A DNA stretch of 64,000 nucleotides from Paenibacillus oralis. GTDB taxonomy: Bacteria > Bacillota > Bacilli > Paenibacillales > Paenibacillaceae. Of the stretch, positions 52,131 to 61,720 are shown in pieces. Under the pieces are notes generated by a model. That model did no database searches and was not told the DNA's origin. It was given only the letters and a program-made list of their open reading frames with translations. Positions within the stretch are counted from its first letter, which is position 1; each line of letters starts with the position of its first letter. The DNA is taken from positions 434,001 through 498,000 of the forward strand of contig NZ_RRCN01000001.1 in assembly GCF_003863965.1 (NCBI RefSeq), read 5' to 3'. Made by a program: the position numbers and the translations under genes.

Positions 52131-52335
52131 TGTCCAGCCCCCTTGCACTGGTAAAGCTTCTATACAAGTTATGCGGGACAGGGCAAAAAAAGAAGGACAT
52201 GGAAAGAACCGCCATAGGAATTAATACTTGTTTTTCCTTCCTTTTTGTTTTATAGTTCTTTAGTATCACTTCCTAGTTCTTTTTTCATATGTTACGTACA
52301 ATTTGCAGCATAAACATTCAAGGGGAAATTTCATC

Positions 52336-52695
52336 ATGAACAGCTCAAAACTACTGTACCAGGTCACCGGAGAACTACGGCGGGATCAACTGAATTTTAA
52401 AGTAACGCCCTGGAAACTGCTGATCGAAACGAACCGTTACTATGAAATTAAATCAGCCGCCGGCGCCGTAAAGAGGCTGTATAAGGAAAAGCTGAACTTA
52501 GCGGTTCATGAAACGAAATCTTACTGCGACGGTACCCTGACGGTATCCGGGTTTTGCATGGAAGAGCATATCGAGGAGATGCAGCGGATGATCGTGGATC
52601 AGCTTGAATCGAAAATCCGTAAATATTTGAAGGACCTTGAGTTGAATCAAAAAGCGCTTCATCTCAAGCCCGCCACCGAAAAAGCCCGCGTCTAA
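52336..52695 (+). CDS. Uncharacterised 119-residue protein
   Basis: ATG 52336 follows AAGGGG. Soluble, basic, with an N-terminal KLLYQVTGELRRDQLNF, a middle strand region (KSYCDGTLTVSGFC) and a helical C-terminus (MIVDQLESKIRKYLKDLEL). No family recognised. Convergent with the helicase gene; 41 nt separate the stops. Confidence 0.6.
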   Translation: MNSSKLLYQVTGELRRDQLNFKVTPWKLLIETNRYYEIKSAAGAVKRLYKEKLNLAVHETKSYCDGTLTVSGFCMEEHIEEMQRMIVDQLESKIRKYLKDLELNQKALHLKPATEKARV

Positions 52696-52736
52696 GGAAC
52701 CGTTCCCGGATGAATGAGGGCTGCGTCCGCCAAATA

Positions 52737-54956
52737 TCATACCGGCTCCAGCAGCCCCATTTCCAAACAGGTCGCTATGGATAATTCTTTTTCCCTTGAA
52801 GCAAAACGAATGTGCACCCGATCCTGATCCTCATCGATCTTGACGATCGTCCCTGATCCGAACACCCTGTGGCGAATAGACATCCCTGTTCTCAGTTCCG
52901 CCTTATTGCGAAACGCGTTGGGATTGAACGGAACCCCTGCCTTAGAGTTGTTCCCTGTAACTTTTCCCCGGCTATCATTACTTTTGTGGTCCCCCGCTTT
53001 ATCTTCTTTTTGCGGATTCATGATGTCCCTGACGGCCGTTACAAACCGCGACTTCACGGCTTCCTCACCGTCTCTCTTACGATACGCGACCAGCTCAAGG
53101 TGCTTTTTTGCCCGGGTCATGCCGACGTAGAACAAGCGAACAGCTTCTTCCATCAAGTCATTCGAGCCGAGATCGTCGGAAGAGGGAATAATGCCTTCCA
53201 CGAGGTCAATCATGTATACCCGCTCAAACTCAAGTCCCTTGGAGCTATGAAATGTTGAAAAAGTCACGGCGTTCTGGTCTTTTCTAAACTTGGCATGCTT
53301 TAGTACAGACTCCAGATGCTTTAACCGCTCGGCGAACGCCTCCATCGTATCCAGCCCGGCGGCAATGTCTTCCAGCGTATTCAGGATGCCGATCAGATAT
53401 TCCTTGCGGAATCCAAGCCGCTGGCAGAGCTTTTCCAGCGCCTTCTCATAACCCAAACGATCCCGGATCACGCGAATGGCCGGCCGCGGCGGCATCCCTC
53501 TCATCTGCTGAAAAGTTTCCTTGCTCTCCGTCAACGGCTTGACTTGATAATCCTGCAAAGGGACATGCCGCAGCAAATTGTCAAAAACCGACTCATTATT
53601 ATCGATCCGCTTTAACGCGGCCATCTGCTGTTTGCTGATATACCCGTTCAATTTCAGGTGGATCTTCTCCAGAATGTCCGCCCGTTTATCAGTGAACGTC
53701 ATCCGCATAAAGTTTAAAATATCTTCTACGACCCAATGCGAGAAAAAACGCTGATCCGCATCCTTCATATAAAAAGGAATACCCGCCCGGTCAAACTCAT
53801 TCATGAGAGCAATGGATGACGAGTTGTTGCGGTAAAGCACAGCGATTTCGGCGAGATTTTCGCACTTCTGAATCTCCCGCACGAGATATTTCGTTTGATC
53901 CCGGTAATCCGAAAAACTTCTGATCTTTATCGGCTTGTCCGGCGGGTTCTCCGTGAACATATTTTTGTCGTAGCGGTTTTTGTTCCGTTTGATAAACTGA
54001 TTTGCAACGGCAACAATGTCCTGCGAGGATCGGTAATTTTGCTCCATAAACAAAGTGGCGGCCTTCGGATATACTTGCTTGAAGTCCAGCAGGTAAGCCG
54101 GCTCCGCGCCGCGCCAGCTGTAGATGGACTGGTCATCGTCGGCGACAACGCATAAATTGCCGTGTTCCCGGACTAATTTTTCGATAATGGCATGCTGCAC
54201 CTGGGAAGTGTCCTGGCTTTCGTCCGTTAACACATACCGAAAACGTTCCTGATACCGCCGCAGCAGCTCTTTTTCCTCCCGCAAAGCCTCGTTTCCCATC
54301 ACAAGCATATCGTCAAAATCCACCAGCAGCCCGTCATACCCCGTCCTTTTCAATCTCTCGTATTCATGCAAAATCCGTTCCGCTTCGGGAACTTCCACCC
54401 GTACTGAAGACCATTCGTCCGGAGGAATCATTTTGTTTTTGATGTAGCTGATGTAGGTGGTCAGTTCCTCCATTTGGTCTTCGGTGATTTTCTCGCCAAC
54501 GATGGATTCGAACAAATTCCGCAAAATGACTTTTTTGTGCAGCGGCGGATTGTGCGGATCATGCTTTCCTTCTTCCTCCGCATCCAAATGGCCCTCGATG
54601 ATTCGAAAAACCGTTTTTGTTTTCCGAAAATACTCCCGCATCACTTCATAAGCGAAGCTGTGAATCGTCGAAAAATCAACGGGCGCAAGATCGGGAAAAA
54701 AGCGCTTGAACCGCTCCTTCATATCGTTCGCCGACGCCCGGCTGAAGGTGACCGCCTTGATGCGGCGGGGATCCACGTTTTTCTCCTCGATAAGATAACC
54801 TATCCGCATAATCATCGTCGTGGTTTTGCCCGACCCGGGCGAAGCGAGCAGAAGCAACGGCCCTTCCGTATGGAGCACCGCCTGCTTTTGCACCTCGTTT
54901 AATTCAACGCCCAATTCTTGTTTTTTTCGCATAAAAAATGCTTCCGGATTGCTCAT
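52737..54956 (-). CDS. UvrD/Rep-family DNA helicase
   Basis: 739 residues. SF1 motifs: LLLASPGSGKTTTMI (Walker A), VLTDESQDTSQVQ, VVADDDQSIYSWRG, FMEQNYRSSQDI, STFHSSKGLEFERVYMIDLV and RLFYVGMTRAKKHLEL. Residues about 690-739 (GMSIRHRVFGSGTIVKIDEDQDRVHIRF) resemble the small C-terminal barrel seen in UvrD/PcrA-like proteins that contact RNA polymerase. Likely 3'-to-5' helicase in repair or conflict resolution. It differs from PcrA in length and lacks some inserts, so it is probably a second UvrD-type enzyme. Confidence 0.9.
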   Translation of the reverse strand: MSNPEAFFMRKKQELGVELNEVQKQAVLHTEGPLLLLASPGSGKTTTMIMRIGYLIEEKNVDPRRIKAVTFSRASANDMKERFKRFFPDLAPVDFSTIHSFAYEVMREYFRKTKTVFRIIEGHLDAEEEGKHDPHNPPLHKKVILRNLFESIVGEKITEDQMEELTTYISYIKNKMIPPDEWSSVRVEVPEAERILHEYERLKRTGYDGLLVDFDDMLVMGNEALREEKELLRRYQERFRYVLTDESQDTSQVQHAIIEKLVREHGNLCVVADDDQSIYSWRGAEPAYLLDFKQVYPKAATLFMEQNYRSSQDIVAVANQFIKRNKNRYDKNMFTENPPDKPIKIRSFSDYRDQTKYLVREIQKCENLAEIAVLYRNNSSSIALMNEFDRAGIPFYMKDADQRFFSHWVVEDILNFMRMTFTDKRADILEKIHLKLNGYISKQQMAALKRIDNNESVFDNLLRHVPLQDYQVKPLTESKETFQQMRGMPPRPAIRVIRDRLGYEKALEKLCQRLGFRKEYLIGILNTLEDIAAGLDTMEAFAERLKHLESVLKHAKFRKDQNAVTFSTFHSSKGLEFERVYMIDLVEGIIPSSDDLGSNDLMEEAVRLFYVGMTRAKKHLELVAYRKRDGEEAVKSRFVTAVRDIMNPQKEDKAGDHKSNDSRGKVTGNNSKAGVPFNPNAFRNKAELRTGMSIRHRVFGSGTIVKIDEDQDRVHIRFASREKELSIATCLEMGLLEPV

Positions 54957-55039
54957 TGCCGCTACTTCCCTTTCATTTCACCGTGCGTTCAATATACTCC
55001 TATTATATCGCAATCTATCTTAACAAATAACAGTCGGGC

Positions 55040-55260
55040 GGTAGATTCGCGAGATTCGATACAACTCTGGTTGGATTACTCCAATAGAATTGGAAATTGA
55101 GTGGTAAATACAGCAGCTTGATTGGAGTATTTCCAATAGATTGGGCCCGACAGAACGCAAAACGGGCGATTTGGGCGAGTTCTATTGGATTTTTTCCAAT
55201 GAGAGTTCAAAATTATGTTCGATAACCGGCGATCTATTGGATTTTTTCCAATGAGGAGCG
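55040..55260. repeat. Intergenic island with CCAAT-type hairpin repeats
   Basis: In the 54,957-55,346 gap. A 22-bp sequence (TCTATTGGATTTTTTCC, then AATGA) occurs identically at 55181-55202 and 55233-55254, and looser versions lie at about 55,071-55,093 and 55,119-55,137. Each unit can form an ATTGG/CCAAT stem with a T-rich loop. No gene supported. Confidence 0.6.
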
Positions 55261-55282
55261 GGGCGAGGGGCTAATATTAACT

Positions 55283-55329
55283 AAAAAAGACCGTATAGGA
55301 TGGATTTCAGCCTAAAACGGTCTTTTTTT
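55283..55329. terminator. Terminator after the TrmH-type methyltransferase gene
   Basis: AAAAAAGACCGT / ACGGTCTTTTTT stem with T-runs on both sides, about 18 nt after the stop at 55347. Confidence 0.8.
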
Positions 55330-55346
55330 ACGCTATCGGACAAGAA

Positions 55347-56144
55347 TTATGGTTGCGCAAAATACCGCTGCCGCATCGCCTCATGCAGCAGCACCGACGC
55401 GGCCATCGCCACGTTCAGCGATTCCGCCTGGCCGCGCATCGGGATGAGCAGGCCGTCGTCCATCAGCTCGCGGACTTCGGCGCTAAGGCCGCCGCCTTCG
55501 CTGCCAAACAGCAGCCAGACCGGGCCGGTGAAGTCGTAGGCGTAGCAGTTCGCCGCCGCCTGCAGGCTCGTCCCGGCGAGCCGGATGCCGCGCCGCTTCG
55601 CCTGCGGCAGCACCTCCCCCAGCTTGCCGCTCACGACCGGCAAGTGAAAGATCGAGCCCATCGTGGCGCGCAGCACCTTGGGCCCGTAAATGTCGGCGCA
55701 GCCCGCGCCGACGATCACCCCGTCCGCACCGACCGCGTCGGCGCTGCGGACGATCGTGCCGACGTTGCCGGGATCCTGCACGCCGTCCAGCACCACCACC
55801 AAACTCCGCTCCTTGTCCAGGAGCGGGGCAAGCGCCCCGCGGTCCTTGCGGACGACCGCGAACACCGGCTGCGGCGTCTTCGTATCGCTGCATTTGCCGA
55901 TCACGGCGGAGGACACGCCGATCCACTCCACATCGAGGCGCGTGGACGCTGCCGCCTGCAGGTCCGCCGGGATGCCGCCTTCGATATCGTAGCAGACGCA
56001 TTCGATATCAGCCCCCGCGCGGAGCGCCTCCTGCACCAAATGAACGCCTTCGATCAAATATTTATGATGTTTGTCCCGATTTTTCTTCTCAAGCAGCCCC
56101 GCCCATTCCTTGACGCGGGGATTCTGCGGAGACAATATCTCCAT
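55347..56144 (-). CDS. TrmH/SpoU-family RNA 2'-O-methyltransferase
   Basis: 265 residues. N-terminal substrate-binding part (LSPQNPRVKEWAGLLEKKNRDK), then the SPOUT knot: DGVQDPGNVGTIVRSADA (motif 1), VWLLFGSEGGGLS (motif 2) and IPMRGQAESLNVAMAASVLLHE (motif 3). Methylates ribose in rRNA or tRNA; the target cannot be fixed from sequence (RlmB- or YsgA-like). In Bacilli a YsgA-type gene often neighbours sspI, and here sspI is 830 bp away. Confidence 0.9.
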   Translation of the reverse strand: MEILSPQNPRVKEWAGLLEKKNRDKHHKYLIEGVHLVQEALRAGADIECVCYDIEGGIPADLQAAASTRLDVEWIGVSSAVIGKCSDTKTPQPVFAVVRKDRGALAPLLDKERSLVVVLDGVQDPGNVGTIVRSADAVGADGVIVGAGCADIYGPKVLRATMGSIFHLPVVSGKLGEVLPQAKRRGIRLAGTSLQAAANCYAYDFTGPVWLLFGSEGGGLSAEVRELMDDGLLIPMRGQAESLNVAMAASVLLHEAMRQRYFAQP

Positions 56145-56175
56145 ACCAGGCCCATCCTTATTCTAAAGGTTCATG

Positions 56176-56850
56176 CTAAGCTTCCGCGTAAGCCAGCTCC
56201 AGCTTCGTCAGGTCGTTTTTCTCGCCGACGATGACCAGGACATCGTCGGCCGTCAGCCGCTCCGCCGCCGAAGGCGAAATGTTCATCCGGGCGCCCCGCT
56301 TGATCGCCATAACGTTGCATCCGAACTGCGCCCGAATATCGAGCTCGATCAGGTTTTTGCCGACCATCTCCGAGGAAACGCGCATCTCCACGATGCTGTA
56401 TTCGTCCGACAGCTCGATATAATCCAGCACATTCGGTGACGTTAAATGATGGGCTACCCTTAGGCCCATATCCCGCTCCGGATAAATCACCTTATCCGCG
56501 CCGATCTTCTGCAGTACCTTGCCGTGCAGCTCGTTTTGGGCTTTCACCACGATCAGCGGGCTGCCCAAGTCCTTCAAAATCAGCGTCGTTAAAATGCTTG
56601 CTTGTATATCTTCGCCGATCGCGACCACGACGACGTCGAAATTGCGAATACCTAGCGCCCGCAGCGCTTCTTCATCGGTCGAATCCGCGGAAACGGCGTG
56701 CGTGACCAAATTGGCTACCAATTGCGTCCGGTGCTCGTCCGCATCGATAGCCAACACATCCAATCCCATGTTGCTGAGCGCAGTGGCTACGCTTAAACCG
56801 AACCGGCCCATCCCGATCACGGCAAATTGTTTTTTGTTCGCATGCGCCAT
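56176..56850 (-). CDS. KtrA/KtrC-type potassium channel regulator (TrkA-N, TrkA-C)
   Basis: 224 residues from ATG 56850. Rossmann RCK domain: FAVIGMGRFGLSVATAL (GxGxxG), LAIDADEHRTQLV, VVVAIGEDIQASILTTLIL; then a TrkA-C domain (MRVSSEMVGKNLIELDIRAQ). It gates KtrB/KtrD potassium channels by binding ATP, ADP or NAD(H) and c-di-AMP. No channel gene is next to it. The stop is 31 nt before the methyltransferase start, so they may share a transcript. Confidence 0.9.
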   Translation of the reverse strand: MAHANKKQFAVIGMGRFGLSVATALSNMGLDVLAIDADEHRTQLVANLVTHAVSADSTDEEALRALGIRNFDVVVVAIGEDIQASILTTLILKDLGSPLIVVKAQNELHGKVLQKIGADKVIYPERDMGLRVAHHLTSPNVLDYIELSDEYSIVEMRVSSEMVGKNLIELDIRAQFGCNVMAIKRGARMNISPSAAERLTADDVLVIVGEKNDLTKLELAYAEA

Positions 56851-56884
56851 ATTTTCACCACCCGAGCTTTTTTTCATTCGATTC

Positions 56885-56913
56885 AGTATACCATAATCCG
56901 CGGCAAACTTGAA
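56885..56913 (-). promoter_or_regulatory. Promoter of the KtrA/C-type gene
   Basis: Minus-strand TTCAAG, 17-bp spacer, TATACT. The -10 box is good and the -35 weak. It ends 35 bp before the ATG. Confidence 0.45.
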
Positions 56914-56978
56914 TTTTCAGCCCATTTACAGGACACATTAAGCATTGGACAGGTACCATCAATAAAGGAGGAATCGCT

Positions 56979-57218
56979 ATGCCGGCCATTACGCTCACTT
57001 TACGCGAGGCGATCATGCACAAAATCAACGGCAAGGACGAGGCGGCGCTGGGGGACATGATCGAGGGCTCGATCGATGCTCAGGAGGCGGCCCTGCCGGG
57101 TTTGGGAGTCGTGTTTGAAATGATCTGGAAAAACCTCGACAACGCCAAGCAAAACGAGCTCGTTTCCGTTCTGAAGAAGCAGGTCGACGCCTTGAATCTG
57201 AAGCCTTTAAATCAATAG
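56979..57218 (+). CDS. sspI: Small acid-soluble spore protein SspI
   Basis: 79 residues, AAAGGAGG before ATG 56979. Matches SspI layout: LTLREAIMHKINGKDEAAL, EGSIDAQEAALPGLGVVFEMIWKN and NELVSVLKKQV. A minor forespore protein in the spore core. A possible forespore promoter (TGAATT, 18 bp, CACATTA) lies about 40 bp upstream but is weak evidence. Confidence 0.93.
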   Translation: MPAITLTLREAIMHKINGKDEAALGDMIEGSIDAQEAALPGLGVVFEMIWKNLDNAKQNELVSVLKKQVDALNLKPLNQ

Positions 57219-57230
57219 GCAAGGAAAAAA

Positions 57231-57272
57231 CAAGCCTTCTTTAGACCGTAATACGGTCAAAAAGAAGGCTTG
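57231..57272 (+). terminator. Terminator between sspI and prfC
   Basis: CAAGCCTTCTTT / AAAGAAGGCTTG stem with an inner GACCGTA/TACGGTC stem. Lies between convergent genes and likely serves both. Confidence 0.7.
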
Positions 57273-57297
57273 CTTTCGGTATGAGCGTACCCCTAAA

Positions 57298-58881
57298 TTA
57301 CGGCGCGGTCTCAAGAAACTTCGCATCCGGATTTTTCTCCATCGCCGTCCGCATCGCATATTCGTTTTCGAACAAAGCGACGTAATTGCCTTTTTTGTCC
57401 TTGACCAGCGTCGAGTTGATGCGGAATTTGGACGGGTCGATATTGTCCGCCACGATCCAGCGCGCGAATTGGAACGGCATCCGCTGCAACTGCACGTCGA
57501 CGCCGTACTCCCCTTTCATCCGGTATTCGAACACCTCGAATTGCAGCTGGCCGACCACGCCAAGCAGCGTATCCTCAAAGCTGACTGTCGTAAACACCTG
57601 AATCGTGCCCTCTTCGGTCAACTGATCGATGCCTTTCTGATATTGCTTGTGCTTGAGCGCGTTTTTGACCGTGACCTTCGCGAAAATTTCCGGCGAAAAC
57701 GTCGGCAGCTCGTCAAACACGATTTCGCTGCCTTGGCTGAGCGAATCGCCGATCCGGAAAATGCCCGGGTCAAACAACCCGATGATGTCCCCCGGGTATG
57801 CTTCGCTAACAATGTCCCGGTCTTGCGCCAAAAACTGCTGCGGTTGGGACAGCTTGATCTCCTTGCCCGCCCGCACATGCTTCACGGACATCCCGCGTTC
57901 GAATTTGCCCGACACTATGCGCAGGAACGCGATCCGGTCGCGGTGCGCCGGGTTCATGTTCGCCTGAATTTTGAAAACATACCCGCTAAACTTCTCGTTC
58001 GTCGGTTCGACCAGCCCCGCGGTGCTGCGGCGCGGCTCCGGCTTCGGCGCCAGCTGCAGGAAGTTTTCCAGAAACGTCTGTACCCCGAAGTTGTTGACCG
58101 CGCTGCCGAAAAATACCGGGGTCAATTCGCCGCGTCTCACCTTCTCGAGATCAAACGGATCACCCGCCACGTCCAGCAGCTCCAGATCCTGGCACAGCTG
58201 TTCGTGGAGATATTCCCCCGCCATTTCACGAATGACCGGATCGCGGTAATCCTCTACTTTTTTTACCTGAATAGTGGAATGATCGTCCCCCTGGAACAGC
58301 TCCACCTGATTTTTCATCCGGTCGTACACCCCGGACAGCTCGCGGCCCATCCCGATCGGCCAGTTCATCGGCACGGAGCGGATGCCCAGCACCTGCTCGA
58401 TCTCTTCCATCAATTCAAACGGATTCCGGCCTTCGCGGTCAAGCTTATTGATAAACGTAAAAATCGGAATTCCCCGCTTGGCGCAGACCTGAAACAGCTT
58501 GATCGTCTGCGCCTCGACCCCTTTGGCGACGTCGATCAGCATCACGGCGCTGTCCGCCGCGGTCAGCGTGCGGTACGTGTCTTCACTGAAATCCTGGTGG
58601 CCCGGCGTATCCAAAATATTAACCCGGTGCCCGCTATAGTCAAACTGCATAACGGAGGAAGTTACGGAAATCCCCCGTTGCTTTTCGATCTCCATCCAGT
58701 CGCTGGTGGCGTGTTTGCTCGCTTTGCGCGCTTTGACCGAACCGGCAAGGCGAATCGCGCCACCGAACAGCAGCAGTTTTTCCGTTAAGGTCGTTTTCCC
58801 GGCGTCCGGGTGGGAAATAATCGCAAACGTGCGCCGTTTGTCGACTTCCTGCTGCAGCACTTGTTCCAATGCTTTGCTCAT
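57298..58881 (-). CDS. prfC: Peptide chain release factor 3
   Basis: 527 residues from ATG 58881 (GAGAGGAA upstream). GTPase motifs: ISHPDAGKTTLTEKLLLFG, DTPGHQDFSEDTYRTLTAAD and FINKLDREGR; C-terminal RF3 domain. Recycles RF1/RF2 from the ribosome after peptide release. RF3 is patchy in Firmicutes, so its presence is worth noting. The length agrees with the E. coli protein. Confidence 0.94.
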   Translation of the reverse strand: MSKALEQVLQQEVDKRRTFAIISHPDAGKTTLTEKLLLFGGAIRLAGSVKARKASKHATSDWMEIEKQRGISVTSSVMQFDYSGHRVNILDTPGHQDFSEDTYRTLTAADSAVMLIDVAKGVEAQTIKLFQVCAKRGIPIFTFINKLDREGRNPFELMEEIEQVLGIRSVPMNWPIGMGRELSGVYDRMKNQVELFQGDDHSTIQVKKVEDYRDPVIREMAGEYLHEQLCQDLELLDVAGDPFDLEKVRRGELTPVFFGSAVNNFGVQTFLENFLQLAPKPEPRRSTAGLVEPTNEKFSGYVFKIQANMNPAHRDRIAFLRIVSGKFERGMSVKHVRAGKEIKLSQPQQFLAQDRDIVSEAYPGDIIGLFDPGIFRIGDSLSQGSEIVFDELPTFSPEIFAKVTVKNALKHKQYQKGIDQLTEEGTIQVFTTVSFEDTLLGVVGQLQFEVFEYRMKGEYGVDVQLQRMPFQFARWIVADNIDPSKFRINSTLVKDKKGNYVALFENEYAMRTAMEKNPDAKFLETAP

Positions 58882-58947
58882 GCTCACATTCCTCTCGTCC
58901 ACAAATTCACGTTTTTTATTGTAACATATTTTGTTCCTCATTTACGC

Positions 58948-58987
58948 AAAAACACCTTTACCCCATTAAGGGACATAAAGGTGTTTT
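58948..58987 (-). terminator. Terminator after zwf
   Basis: Stem AAAACACCTTTA / TAAAGGTGTTTT with T-run on the minus strand, 49 nt after the zwf stop. Confidence 0.75.
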
Positions 58988-59035
58988 AGGTTAATATATC
59001 ATATTCCGCAAATGTGCGCCGCCGTTACAAAAGGT

Positions 59036-60592
59036 TTACTTCTGATCAGGGGCGACCCATACAACGTTGTCTTCCTCTTGACCGTTGACCGGCCACCAGT
59101 GGAAGCCGTCTTTGGCCAGCAGCTCTTCCACTTCCTTCGGTCCCCAGGAGCCGGCAGGATAAGGGCTGACGTCGGCAGGGTTCTGCGCCCAAGCCGCAGC
59201 GATGCGGTCGATGAACGCCCAAGCGGCGGCGACTTCGTCCCAACGGGTGAAGTACGTGGAATCGCCTTGAGCCGCATCGTGCAGCAGACGCTCATAAGCC
59301 TCCGGCGAGTTGATGCCGACCAGGCAGCTTTGGCAAAATTCCATCGCCAGCGGTTCGATTTGCGATTCCGAGCCCGGCTTTTTGGCGTTGATTTTAATAT
59401 AGATGCCTTCCATCGGATTGACGCGGATGACCAGCAGATTCGGCTCCAGCGAATGCTTCTGGCCGAGATACACGTTCGTTGGCATCTGCTTGAACTCGAC
59501 GACCACCTCCGTCGTTTTGACGGGCAGCCGCTTGCCGGTCCGGATATAGAACGGAACGCCGGCCCAACGGAAGTTGTCGACGAATACTTTCGCCGCAAAA
59601 TACGTTTCCGTGTTGGAATTCGGATCAACCTTATCTTCCTCGCGGTATCCCGGCAATTTCTTGCCGCCCGCTTCTCCGGCGGTGTATTGGCCGCGTACGA
59701 CGTTCGCCTTGACTTCCTCCGCCGTTTCGTATGGACGCAGGGAACGCAGCACCTTCACTTTCTCGTCGCGGATATCTTCCGCGTAAAGCCGGCTCGGCGG
59801 CTCCATGGCGATCATCGTGAGCATTTGCAGCATATGGTTTTGTCCCATATCGCGCAGCGCGCCCGCATGGTCGTAATAACCGCCGCGTTCTTCGACGCCG
59901 ACCGTTTCGCTCAGCGTAATCTGGACGTTGGCAATATGCTTGTTGTTCCACAATGGCTCGAAAAAGGCGTTGGCGAAGCGGATCACTTCGATATTTTGTA
60001 CCATCTCTTTGCCCAGGTAGTGGTCAATCCGGTAAATTTCCTCTTCCTTGAACACCTGGCCCAGCTCTTCGTTCAGCTTATGGGCCGACTCCAGGTCGTA
60101 GCCGAACGGCTTCTCGATGACGAGGCGATACCACCCTTGGCTGTCCAGCATACCGCCCTTCTTCAGGTTTAACGATACGCCGCCGAACAGCTCCGGTGCC
60201 AGCGCCAAATAGAACAGGCGGTTGCCGGGAATGTCAAACTTGGATTCCATCGATTCCGTCAATTCGCGCAGTTCATGGTAGCCGTCCACATTGTTGATGT
60301 CCAGCGATTTATACGCAAAATGGTCGGCAAACCGCGCCCACTGCTCGGTGTCTTCGATCTTGTAACGGCAGAACTCCTGGATCGAAGCGTGCAGGTCTTC
60401 GCGGAACTCCTCCGGCGAACGCGGACGCCGGGCGACACCGATCACGGCGAAATCCTCAGCCAGCCGGCCTTCACGATACAGCGAATAAATCGCGGGGAAC
60501 AGCTTGCGGCGTGCCAAGTCTCCGGTTGCTCCGAAAATAAAAAATACCGCCCCAGGTGCCTGAGGTGATTGTTGATGTTGATTTTCAGCCAT
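59036..60592 (-). CDS. zwf: Glucose-6-phosphate 1-dehydrogenase
   Basis: 518 residues, GAGGAG before ATG 60592. NADP site FGATGDLARRKLFPAIYSLY near 18-40; active-site RIDHYLGKEMVQN near 195. Catalyses the first step of the oxidative pentose phosphate pathway and supplies NADPH. Single gene with its own terminator; the 228 bp upstream are AT-rich promoter DNA. Confidence 0.96.
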   Translation of the reverse strand: MAENQHQQSPQAPGAVFFIFGATGDLARRKLFPAIYSLYREGRLAEDFAVIGVARRPRSPEEFREDLHASIQEFCRYKIEDTEQWARFADHFAYKSLDINNVDGYHELRELTESMESKFDIPGNRLFYLALAPELFGGVSLNLKKGGMLDSQGWYRLVIEKPFGYDLESAHKLNEELGQVFKEEEIYRIDHYLGKEMVQNIEVIRFANAFFEPLWNNKHIANVQITLSETVGVEERGGYYDHAGALRDMGQNHMLQMLTMIAMEPPSRLYAEDIRDEKVKVLRSLRPYETAEEVKANVVRGQYTAGEAGGKKLPGYREEDKVDPNSNTETYFAAKVFVDNFRWAGVPFYIRTGKRLPVKTTEVVVEFKQMPTNVYLGQKHSLEPNLLVIRVNPMEGIYIKINAKKPGSESQIEPLAMEFCQSCLVGINSPEAYERLLHDAAQGDSTYFTRWDEVAAAWAFIDRIAAAWAQNPADVSPYPAGSWGPKEVEELLAKDGFHWWPVNGQEEDNVVWVAPDQK

Positions 60593-60820
60593 GGCTCCTC
60601 ATTCTTTCTATGTAATATAGTGTATTTTTATTCAATTCCCTATCAAGGATATCTCTTTACAAGGCATCACAAGATGTGATGCTATTTTAGCACATTCGGC
60701 AAAATGTTGCCATCACCTTAATCTCAAAAAGCATCAAAAATTGTTAAGTTTTCAGAAAACTTCATCTAATTTTTATCAAATTTTCATTTATCCATTGTAA
60801 TTGCCCTATACCATAACCGA

Positions 60821-61627
60821 TTACCAGCTTTGATCCTTGATGATATAACCTTCTTGAAGCTCGATCTCATCAAACCCGGCCAGATGGCGGCGGTCATAAC
60901 CTATCGGCTGCCGGCCCCCCGCAATGACCATGTTCCTCTTATCATGAGTATGCTCCCCCGGCAGGGAAAAAACCCGGACATAAGCAAAATGCACCCGCAG
61001 CGTCGTCGCGATCGCCGCCGTTAGTTCATCATGCTTCCCTCTGCCAAACACGTTAAGCAGAACAATCCCCTCGGGACGAAGCTTCTCCGCCGCCAGTCCG
61101 AAAAACGGCAAGGAAATGAGATGCCGCGGGGTTCCTTTTTCCGTAAAAGCGTCAACGATGATTCCGTCAAATCCGCCAGCCTGCTGTTCTTCCAGAATCC
61201 GCCGCCCGTCGCCGATCCGTACGGAGCCCCCGGCATATCCAAAATGACTGCGGCTGATGCCTTCCACACGCTCATCGATTTCCGCGACGAGCACCTGTCT
61301 GCCTGCCGCTTCCAAATGAGCCGCTAATGTCCCCGCGCCCAGGCCGATCATAAACACTTTGTCACAATCCGGTACATTATGTTCCAGCAAATGAAGCATC
61401 GCCCGCGGATATTCTAGTATAATCCGTTCCGGACGATTTATATCCATCGCGCCCTGCACGGCCCCATCGCCAAATTGCAGCACCCGGAACCGCCCCCGCT
61501 CGCCGTACAACTCCTCCGTTTCATAGACCGAAATTTCGGCCGGAATGCCGGCTGGGATTTGACTCGTTCCACTTTGCCGCTTAACCCGTTTCGAGTTGCC
61601 TGTTTGCTTGCCTTTTAGTTCTTTCAT
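60821..61627 (-). CDS. Spermidine-synthase-like methyltransferase-fold protein
   Basis: 268 residues from ATG 61627 (GAGGGG upstream). Rossmann fold with VFMIGLGAGTLAAHLEAAGRQ, VLVAEIDERVEGISRSHF, RIGDGRRIL and DGIIVDAFTEKGTP, typical of spermine/spermidine synthases. The N-terminus is basic and disordered. No S-adenosylmethionine decarboxylase gene nearby, so the substrate is uncertain. Confidence 0.8.
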   Translation of the reverse strand: MKELKGKQTGNSKRVKRQSGTSQIPAGIPAEISVYETEELYGERGRFRVLQFGDGAVQGAMDINRPERIILEYPRAMLHLLEHNVPDCDKVFMIGLGAGTLAAHLEAAGRQVLVAEIDERVEGISRSHFGYAGGSVRIGDGRRILEEQQAGGFDGIIVDAFTEKGTPRHLISLPFFGLAAEKLRPEGIVLLNVFGRGKHDELTAAIATTLRVHFAYVRVFSLPGEHTHDKRNMVIAGGRQPIGYDRRHLAGFDEIELQEGYIIKDQSW

Positions 61628-61720
61628 ATTCTTTTGCCCCTCTACATTCGAAAAAGAATCCGCCTTAACGACGGATTCCAACCAACTTGTTTTCAATCCC
61701 TAATATGGGCCTATGGGCCG

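Noticed and set aside
57469..58788. 439-codon plus-strand frame opposite prfC
   Set aside because: Shadow of a well-supported gene; composition is typical of antisense frames.
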